DNA of 33,926 nucleotides from Plantago elongata. Taxonomy: Eukaryota > Streptophyta > Magnoliopsida > Lamiales > Plantaginaceae. Location: positions 1 through 33,926 of the forward strand of contig JAYMSP010001279.1 of NCBI GenBank assembly GCA_036897095.1. The letters run 5' to 3'. The notes under the pieces are model-generated. The model was not told where the DNA came from, did not search any database, and was given only the letters and a program-made list of their open reading frames with translations. Position 1 is the stretch's first letter; the number at the start of each line of letters is the position of its first letter. A program made the position numbers and the translations under genes. Positions 26,428 through 33,926 of this stretch are shown in pieces.

Positions 26428-26960
26428 ACCTTGGTAATAACACTGTATCTAGGGGAAGCTACACTTTATATTTAATAATTTTAAGCTATGCTACGTTAGC
26501 AAGGGATTTTCAAGGGGTACTATACTAAAAGATAAGTTTAAGAGAGGACTTAGATTTATAATACTACAGCACGCCCTAGGTATTAGTTTAGCTTAAGAAA
26601 ATAAGGTTGTGTTATTAGGTTCCTTCTCTCCGGCACTTCTGCAGATTAATTCCCTACTAATATTACATAATTAATTTTATAAAGCTCTAGAAGTAATTAT
26701 TTATATAAAATTATCCCTCAATAAATCTTAGTAAAGAGGAATTCTAGAAATTACCCATCAAGTGTTAGTAGCATATGTTCTTTCTTATATTAAAAAATAT
26801 TGTTTTTAAGTACTTCTCGCATCGCATAAATTATAACCTACTAGTAAATATAGTGTAAAATCTATCTATTATACAAGGCAAAGCGTGCCTAATAAGATAG
26901 GAGTATACCCTTTCAAGTAAGCCACTTATCTATAGGATCTAATAAAGATATCCGTACTCC

Positions 26961-26980
26961 ACCTATTAAAACCTATTAAA
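26961..26980. repeat. 10-bp tandem duplication
   Basis: The unit acctattaaa occurs twice head to tail with no mismatch. Confidence 0.93.
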
Positions 26981-27857
26981 GGTTCTTTCCTAATACCCTT
27001 ATTAATTCTAGAGTAGCTAAGCACTTCCCTTATATATAAGGAGTTGTACTATACCCCTGTACTTTGTTTGTATAATAAATCCTATGCTTTAAATATCAGC
27101 GTACTTTGTACAATCTTATTAATTTACTTAAGAATTATACATAATTTAGTAATGAAATATCCCTAGTAATATACCTCTCTAGAATAGATAAGAAAAGTCC
27201 TTGTTAAATACCTAGTTAAAGGGAGTAATTCATTTACGTATCCATAACTCTTATTAATTTATAATGTAGTTAAGACTTAATTCTCTCATAGATAGAGCAA
27301 TTACCTTTGCCCCTTTACCTTATAGAAAGCACTAGGAATAATCTAATATTAATAGAAGTCTGTAAGCACCTTATTTATTAGAAAGATTATACCCCGGTAA
27401 GAGAGATTACATATAACCTTTTAGTATAGAATCTAATATTTTAAGTTACATATTTATAAATTAACAAGAGAAAGGTACCTTAAAAAAAATTACTCCCAAG
27501 AAGAAGAGGAGTACTAAAGTAGTCTTTAACCTGTCTAGAAGAAAGCGATCGTTACTTAAAATAGTGTACACAAATAGCTTTCCTTAAAAGAGCATGTATA
27601 GTACCCTACATTATGAAAGGGTGAAGACCTAAGACTTTACTTAACTTTACATTATTTATTTGGTAAAATGTATTTTTTAGGGTACTAAGTAAACTTTATA
27701 AGAAAGGTACCTAACACTTAGAGAAGAGAAAGAGCTGCTATAGTAAACACCCCTATAATATTAATAATATTAGTGAAAAGTTATAGCTTTATTACGGCGG
27801 TTATGATAGACTAAGGTAAGGGATAATTATTTATATTTAAGACTTATTTAGCTATAT

Positions 27858-27877
27858 TATTTAAAAGTATTTAAAAG
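27858..27877. repeat. 10-bp tandem duplication
   Basis: The unit tatttaaaag occurs twice head to tail with no mismatch. Confidence 0.9.
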
Positions 27878-28785
27878 AGTATACTCCTATAGCAAATAGA
27901 TATAGATAAGGAATATTTATTAAGCGCATATTACTTAAGTAAGGAGCATTAATTTCTTATAGGGAAACCTTTTACTCTAATACCTTAATACTTAATAATA
28001 GAGTCTTTCTTAAGGCACAAGAAGTAACTTAGATTTAGAGGGTTATAAAAGTAACCTTCTCCTTTCCTAGATAAGTTAAAAGAAGACTTAATAAAGAGTA
28101 ATAGTTATTTATTACACTTGCGTTGTCCCCTTTTAAAATAAAATACTTTGCACTTTATAGAAAAGGAAAGTGTTGTCCCAGTATATCTTATAGCTTTTCA
28201 TAGAAAAATAGAAGTTGTTTAAGAATCTATATGAAAATAGTACTCCTCTAACAAAGCGCTTAGAAGGCTATATTAGGTTAGGAGATACCTAAGCTTCTAG
28301 CACCCTAATTATAGTTTATAGTATATTATATGTGCCCTTTAAGTAAGGAATATATTCACACTTTATGTCTTTATGTAAAGTACCCCCTCATTTATAGATT
28401 ACGTATTCTCCCTTATTGCGCGACAGTAACTTAAGTTACTTACGAGTATAAATTGCACTTATAATAAAAAGATATTTTGTATTATTAGAATATTATACCT
28501 TCTTACTACTAAAACCCAAAATTCTAGAGAAAGAAGGGGAGTCCCTGCTTGAATATTTTAACTAAATACTGCATTATTTTATAGGCGCATGAGTATACTA
28601 GGATAATTTATAAGAAAACTTAATTCTACATACACATTTTTCTATAAAAGAGATATCTAGAGCATGCCCAGATATACCTAGAATGAATTATTTACTAATA
28701 ACTTATATAGAGAAAACTTACGCCAATTAACTTTATTTTATAAATAATAAAAATAATAGGAAATATTTTAAGCAAACTTTTATTA

Positions 28786-28808
28786 AGCAAGAATGACACC
28801 TTAGTGGT
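28786..28808 (+). repeat. Copy 2 of a 23-bp exact direct repeat
   Basis: Identical to 23040-23062 over 23 bases and in the same orientation, 5746 bases away. It has more G+C (about 43 percent) than the surrounding matrix. Confidence 0.93.
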
Positions 28809-29035
28809 AACTCCCCTACACTCCTTTATTTAATTTAGCACTTTTAGTATACTTTCAAAGTCTAGTCAGTACAAATTATTTTATATATATTTCCTCTATT
28901 AAATTATTTCTTTAATAAGGGAGCTTATTAAAGCATTTACTAAAGGAGAAAGAGTTACCAGCCCTTTATTTTATATACACTTATACATATTTATATAATA
29001 ACTAGCATACCTTATATTATTAATAAAAGAGTATT

Positions 29036-29060
29036 TCACATTATTTATTATATAATGTGA
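29036..29060. repeat. 8-bp inverted repeat
   Basis: The arms tcacatta (29036-29043) and taatgtga (29053-29060) are perfect complements with a 9-base AT-only loop. Confidence 0.88.
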
Positions 29061-29804
29061 GATTATTTGAGACTTTATACTTATTTATAGAATTTTTTAT
29101 TATAGTGTCCTTTATACAAATGCTAAGCGCCTTGGTAAATATATAAATACTATACTAAGTAAAGGAGGGTGCCTTTTATATTTGAGATTTACTTGTATTT
29201 TATTTTAAATCATGGCATAGTATCAGTTTATAGAGAAGCACTACTCCTTTCCTATTAAAATAAAAATCGTTTATAAATAGATTTGATACGCGCTTACATA
29301 CTATTTTATAAGGGGAAATATATAAGAAGATGAGTATTCCTTCCCCGAAGATTTCTTGCAATTTTTTTATTATTAAGGGAGTTTTCCTATTTTTTTTACC
29401 TAAGAGATTACTCTATTAGTGTGTTAGAAATGTGAGAAATATTTTATACTAGAGTATTATACATTTACTAAAGACTTAAAATTTATAGTCAAAGGACTCC
29501 TACTTTATTAAACGCTTGAGACACTCTAGGAAATTATCTATTCTCATTATACCTAACATATTCTCTTAGAGATAGATTTAGTGTACGCTCACTAATAATC
29601 TATAATTTATAGAAAGGGCTTGGTTAGCTATTAAAGACTCCTTTAAGTAAGGGGCATGGCATGCGCATTACGTCCTAAGCAATACGTACAAATAGTCTAA
29701 TATGTTAAACTGTAAGTAATAAGTCTCTTAACAAGTTTCCTTGTGAGTTCCCTCCCTTCTTATGAATAGATATTTAAACACAAAGTTGCCTATAATCTAT
29801 AAGA

Positions 29805-29818
29805 TTTTTTTGGGGGGG
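29805..29818. repeat. T7G7 homopolymer tract
   Basis: Seven T followed by seven G. On the opposite strand this reads C7A7, nearly the same as the C7A6 tract at 4430-4442, so the two are inverted relative to each other. Confidence 0.9.
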
Positions 29819-30850
29819 TAGATTTATATTTATGCTTACATATATTATGTCACTTTTAGTAAAGAGGCCTATTACCCTACACCTTTAAGTTAGCTATTCA
29901 CTTGTATATTTTACAGGAAGCATTCTTATAAATTGGTTTTAATTAATACGTAAATATTTAAAGAAAAGCTTAAGTACTAATAAATAGGGCAGCTTTTAAT
30001 TATGTTATATAGTATTACTTTATAAGAGAGCATCCCTTCATGCCTATTTAGCAATTAAGTTATTAAAAGAGAAAGATTACTTATTTTTCTACAGTTACTC
30101 AATATTTATTAGAAGAAGTAACTGATCCTTAGAGCCTAATAACAAGAGTTTTAAGCATATTCCTCTTATAGTAAAAGAGAGTAAACATAATTGTAATGCC
30201 CCATTATCTTATGAAAAAGAGGGCGCCCTATTTATCCTGTAGATTTTAATGAATTATTATTATTAAGGGCTTACTTAAGATAAGTCTTTTGGAAATGTCT
30301 AGCGCTTTATATAGATTAGAAAGAATACTCCTTTTAGTAAAAAATAATTAATCCTTGAGTATATAAGATATCTACCCATAAAAGGGCATTTAAAAGAAGG
30401 TATATAACTAGAGAAGGCTTAACATGAAACTATATACTAATTTATTATTAGATAGTAAATACACTACTAGAGAAAGGATTCTTTAAGCCTACACTTTTAT
30501 AGAGGAGTCTTGTTATCTCATAAGTACTCTAAAATTAAACAAGTATACTACGCAAAGTTTCTTACTAAATGTCTAGGAGTAAATACTATATTTATGGGCG
30601 AGAAGATATTAACCTTAAAGATTGAGTGAGTTATATTTAGGATCGTTCTTCGCGCGTGTTTTACCTAATACTAGAATGAGTTTTTGAGAGTAAAGAATAT
30701 GTTAAGCTCTTTATGTAAAGTTCTCTGTTTATAAGAACTAGGAGTTGTCTTAAGCTTACTATTTAAGTAAATAAAGTTATTTATACTATAGGATCTAACC
30801 TTTAATTATTTGACTATATAGTATGTACTATAATAGGGATTTAGTCACAA

Positions 30851-32125
30851 ACAAGGTTATAAGCAGCTATCTATTGTTGTGAAAATAAAATAGAAAAGCT
30901 ACTGGAGAAAAAAGTACAATCTTCCTATACGGTTAGCCTTTTGCCTTATCTCGAGATTTTGCCTGTACCTATTATACTATTTTATGTTATCCTCAACTAA
31001 AAGAAAAGTATAGAACTTCGCCCTTCCTACGACTACCGGCTTACTCAGTGTATTAAGTAGTCTCTACCAAATCTGGTATGTTTGGAGAAATTATAGCAGA
31101 TACTTTGCTTGGGACTAGAACAGCTGATATATACCTAGAAAAATAGGTAGACTTATGAATTATGGGAAAGAGAAAAAATACTTAAATACAATGAATCCAA
31201 TAATTGTATATACTATACATGTGTACTTGTAAAAACAGCAGAATGGGGCACCATAACTATTCCCTTCCTTGCGTTTTCATTTAACGTGATAATCAAGAAT
31301 TGACGCTGTTTGTCCTGGCCTACATTCTCGTATATATAGTATATTCTAGATATCTTTCAATACTAGATGTTGGAACTAAGTGAAAGGGGCTGTAACTCCG
31401 ATCAATATTGTTGTAAACCACCGCCAACTGGAAGAAAAACTTAGGTATAAAAGTTGGCCCTAACTAAAAATAGACAATGTGAGAAATCTAATACTCAAGA
31501 AAGAGTATATTCTATTTATTGCTTCACCCGTAGAAGACTTATACTTGGCTTGAGTTGACCTGATATTTATTACAACAGATTACAGCAGAGAGAGGGTGGA
31601 GGAGTATAGAACTGAAAAGACGTACTTATGATATAAATTAGATATTTTTATAAAATTATAGTATAAATAGGAAAGTAACAAGGAGATAGAAAAAATAGAA
31701 TGCCTTTGCAGAGTAGTTTAGGTATAGAGAACCAATCTCGTCTATTCTATCTGTGTTAAATGTGTTATCCATCGCTTATTTTTATCCTGTTTGGAAGTAA
31801 GAGTCGTAGAATTTCTTATTATGTATCATTCTTTGATTTTTCTTCCTTTTCTTTAAATTTTAAAGATATCTAATTTTAGGTTCTGCTTCGTATTTTTTCT
31901 TTTTTGTTTATTATATAATAAAAAGGTATATAATTTTTTTCTAAGACAAATGAGAAGTCTCTGTCGTGAACGGAGGTATGGGTGGTTTTAACTATGTATT
32001 TCTGTAATAAGGGTTTATAATCTGTGGATTTCTTACTTTTTTCTTTGGTTTTTTGAATAGGTTGGACTAAGCTAAGAACGAGGAATAACCATTTCACCAC
32101 CAGCAGCATTTTCATCTGTACTTTT
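30851..32125. other. Non-matrix island, 1.3 kb
   Basis: Motif texture is largely lost and G+C is somewhat higher than in the flanks. Apart from the minus-strand frame at 31876-32115, short open stretches occur in more than one plus-strand frame between about 31070 and 31560, each interrupted by stops. This is the pattern expected of a decayed coding region or of chance. No protein family or RNA is recognised. Confidence 0.4.
31876..32115 (-). CDS. Unrecognised 79-residue frame with a hydrophobic N-terminus
   Basis: This frame begins with ATG at 32113-32115 on the minus strand and ends with TAA at 31876-31878. The first 18 residues or so (MKMLLVVKWLFLVLSLV) resemble a signal peptide or a membrane anchor. 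The rest is lysine-rich and polar (QKTKEKSKKSTDYK), ending in an aromatic patch (IPFYYIINKK) and a basic tail. No family is recognised. It lies at the right edge of the 30851-32125 island, where the repeat-like matrix texture is absent. In DNA this AT-rich, several stop-free frames of this length are expected by chance across the window. The hydrophobic start is also what T-rich DNA produces. It is kept because it has an ATG start and lies in an island. Confidence 0.2.
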   Translation of the reverse strand: MKMLLVVKWLFLVLSLVQPIQKTKEKSKKSTDYKPLLQKYIVKTTHTSVHDRDFSFVLEKNYIPFYYIINKKEKIRSRT

Positions 32126-33135
32126 TAAAGAAGTACCTTAAAACGCTTAGTAAGACTAGAGCGTTCACTTATATTTAAGGAGTATTCATAACCTAATTGC
32201 TGAAGAGAGATATTATAAGATGCTAAGGTGTTCTAAAAGAGAGTTCTATATATCCGAGTTTTAATAGAAAGTTAGTATTATTTCCTCTTTCATAGGCGTA
32301 TGTTACCTAGTCCATTAGTTACTCTCCTAAACACGGGTACCTCATTATTATATTATTATGGTAGTCTATTTTTAATTTAAGTACTGGTTATAAAAGAGTT
32401 AATAAACTTATAAATATCCTTGCCTTATTTATTAGATTATATTAACTACTTAATTGTGGAAGAACGCTTAGAAATAACTAATAATTTACCTTAGAAAGGA
32501 CTTATTAATTATAGCATAGTAAGTGTACCTATCTGATAAGATGATTAATAATTAATTATAAGGGCATACTTTGTAGTACTAGGAGTGATCACTTTTCCTA
32601 GAGCATTTAATTATTATCTTCGAGTTTCTTCATTTTAAGTAATGCTTAAGTGTAATATAACTCCATATAATAATAAAACTATTTATAAAAATGTTATAGT
32701 CCCTCGTCGTACTATAAATTAATACTAGTATAAAGGAGTCTCTAGTAGTACCATATGTATTGTGTGTAATATTTCCAGGATAGGTCCTCTTTTTCTCTTG
32801 TTATAATTAAGGTATTCTAGGAGAGTAAATTATATAACACCTTCCAGTAAATATTTAAGGGAAGTTATACTTCTCCTCTTAATAAAAAATTCTAAAATTA
32901 GGGTATATTATAACGTTCCTGTTAGTGTACATAGAAATTTCTTGAAAAGTATAAAGTATCATTTACTAGAAGGAAGCTATTTTATAATTAGACTTTATTT
33001 TATACACAATTAATTATACTATAAGAGATGCTTCTTTCCCTTCCATAGTTTCTTTATGATTTATAATATAGTATAGGAATCTCTAGCTCTTACTAATGTA
33101 GGGTATTTTTATAGTTATTCTCCTAACTAGTTTTA
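32126..33135. other. Gene-free AT-rich matrix, fourth block
   Basis: A 1-kb stretch with the same motif texture as the earlier matrix blocks. No gene, RNA or clear repeat is recognised. It ends at about the TAA (33135-33137) that precedes the open frame of the right-hand island. Confidence 0.5.
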
Positions 33136-33175
33136 AGCGTATCCATATAAACACGTAGTACTCGCTATACTTCTC

Positions 33176-33499
33176 ATGCTACTGAATGGACTGCTTACTT
33201 ACAGCCACATACATAGCTTTAATCACCTGCCATTTTATGAACTCACAAGCACAAACAAAGGTAGATTCTACCCTAATGTTACTTTACTTGAAACCAGCAA
33301 GATGCCTGGCCTTATCAAAAAGATAGTACGTCTACTACTTCTCAGCGACAATCCTATTTTATACCGTCAGATATTGAGAGTCTTTTTAGAGCGTGTGTTT
33401 TTCACTACTTGCTGTGAGGCGCGCATTTTCTACTACCGGCATGCAGTAGTAATTGAAGAAGAGAAGCCTAAAAAGTGGATAGTAGTGCATGTTTGCTAG
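33176..33499 (+). CDS. Unrecognised 107-residue reading frame
   Basis: This frame starts at ATG 33176 and ends at TAG 33497-33499. The same frame is open upstream to TAA 33135-33137, giving about 120 stop-free codons in local sequence of about 40 percent G+C, which is unusual for this window. Past the TAG it stays open for a further 27 codons or so, to a TGA near 33585. The predicted protein is mixed in character: a hydrophobic start (MLLNGLL), a basic middle (KIVRLLLL), the stretch RVFLERVFFTTCC, and an acidic and lysine-rich end (IEEEKPKKW). I recognise no family and see no clear ribosome binding site. It lies 345 bases upstream of trnQ on the same strand, in the right-hand island. It could be a small real gene, a remnant of a longer one, or chance. 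The long open frame and base composition favour present or past coding. Confidence 0.35.
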   Translation: MLLNGLLTYSHIHSFNHLPFYELTSTNKGRFYPNVTLLETSKMPGLIKKIVRLLLLSDNPILYRQILRVFLERVFFTTCCEARIFYYRHAVVIEEEKPKKWIVVHVC

Positions 33500-33843
33500 A
33501 AGATCGTAGGCGTCATTCATAAAGTAATCGTGATGAATCTATGTAACGCTTTGACTAGGTTTACTAGCCCAAGCTTTCCTTGTTACTGACTTGGACTAGC
33601 GGTAAGGGTACTAACTAAAGCGCCGCACTTTGTAGTATGATTCGCAGTTCGAGCCCTGTTTTCTCTAGTAAAGCTATTAGCTCGGCGAGTACACCTAAGT
33701 TTTGTTATTTACCAATCTTCAAGCGAGTCCTTAACTTCCAGTAGTATCTTCTCCTTCTTAGAAGAAGGGTTGCATCGGCGCTAACATGATAGTTGGGAAG
33801 GCTGCACCAGTAATGACTCCATAAAGCATTACCTAAAGGAGCA
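33500..33843. other. Non-coding spacer between the last ORF and trnQ
   Basis: This spacer has higher G+C than the matrix and no matrix motifs. It holds a tRNA-like remnant at about 33595-33667 and a hairpin at 33753-33768, in which ccttctt pairs with aagaagg across a 2-base loop. No promoter was recognised upstream of trnQ. Confidence 0.5.
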
Positions 33844-33915
33844 TGGAGTATAGCCAAGTGGCAAGGCACCGGTTTTTGGTATCGGCATTCAAAGGTTCGA
33901 ATCCTTTTACTCCAG
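33844..33915 (+). tRNA. trnQ: tRNA-Gln (anticodon UUG)
   Basis: A complete 72-nt cloverleaf is visible. The acceptor arm TGGAGTA (33844-33850) pairs perfectly with TACTCCA (33908-33914), with discriminator G at 33915. The D stem is GCC/GGC (33853-33855 with 33865-33867). The anticodon stem CCGGT/ATCGG (33869-33873 with 33881-33885) has one G-T wobble and encloses the loop TTTTGGT, with anticodon TTG at 33876-33878. The T stem AAAGG/CCTTT surrounds TTCGAAT. No CCA is encoded. It decodes CAA, and CAG by wobble. The bacterial-type body, and the resemblance I recall to plant mitochondrial trnQ, are the main evidence that this is organellar DNA. The nearest upstream reading frame ends about 345 bases away. 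No promoter or processing signal was recognised. Confidence 0.96.
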
Positions 33916-33926
33916 AGGCCAGTTCT

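Larger units (their letters stand above)
15601..30850. other. Gene-free AT-rich matrix, third block, 15 kb
   Basis: This is the longest featureless stretch, and no gene or RNA is recognised in it. Motif texture is continuous. In a hand count of 25081-25680, GTAC occurs about 7 times and CTAG about 5 times, where about 1.7 each would be expected from base composition. It contains several inverted repeats, both copies of a 23-bp repeat (23040 and 28786), 10-bp tandem duplications (17780, 26961, 27858) and a T7G7 tract (29805-29818). Frames at 23192-23398 and 26052-26270 are judged to be chance. Confidence 0.6.

Noticed and set aside
31190..31560. Protein-like fragments in two plus-strand frames
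   Set aside because: Each is interrupted by stops, the frames disagree, and no conserved motif could be matched. I could not tell decayed coding sequence from chance.
33753..33768. Hairpin near trnQ as a transcription terminator
   Set aside because: It lies upstream of trnQ and about 255 bases after the preceding frame, with no T run following it. There is no support for termination.

Overview
The window is a very AT-rich gene desert from what is probably an organelle genome. I estimate about 70 percent A+T, from hand counts of sample lines. The only gene I can name with confidence is a tRNA-Gln(UUG) at the far right end. It is bacterial in type, and from memory it resembles mitochondrial trnQ of land plants and streptophyte algae more than plastid or cytosolic forms. 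My best guess is a large, sparsely coded mitochondrial genome of the green lineage. A plastid, another algal or protist mitochondrion, or organelle DNA inserted in a nucleus cannot be excluded. No rRNA, respiratory-chain gene or ribosomal protein gene is recognisable.

By eye the DNA falls into two textures. The first is a matrix covering about 1-4680, 9061-15000, 15601-30850 and 32126-33135. It is about 27-32 percent G+C where counted. It is built from short, degenerate, roughly self-complementary motifs: a purine run, often a GTAC or similar core, then a pyrimidine run, commonly followed by a tagtaa- or tataag-like tail. Between them lie A/T runs, short inverted repeats and 9-13 bp tandem duplications. 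The second texture is four islands that look like ordinary sequence: 4681-9060, 15001-15600, 30851-32125 and 33136 to the end. The island at 15 kb reaches 50-57 percent G+C.

The islands carry a few short reading frames, chiefly 15265-15585, 31876-32115 and 33176-33499. None is recognised, and ORFs of 60-110 codons are expected by chance in a window of this size. They are listed at low confidence, as possible genes or remnants.

Nothing forms an operon or pathway. The points of interest are structural: the motif-saturated matrix, the mosaic of matrix and islands, perfect inverted repeats, an exact 23-bp repeat 5.7 kb apart, a pair of opposed seven-base C and G tracts 25 kb apart, and a possible decayed tRNA beside trnQ. 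Island and matrix borders were judged by eye and may be wrong by 100-200 bases.
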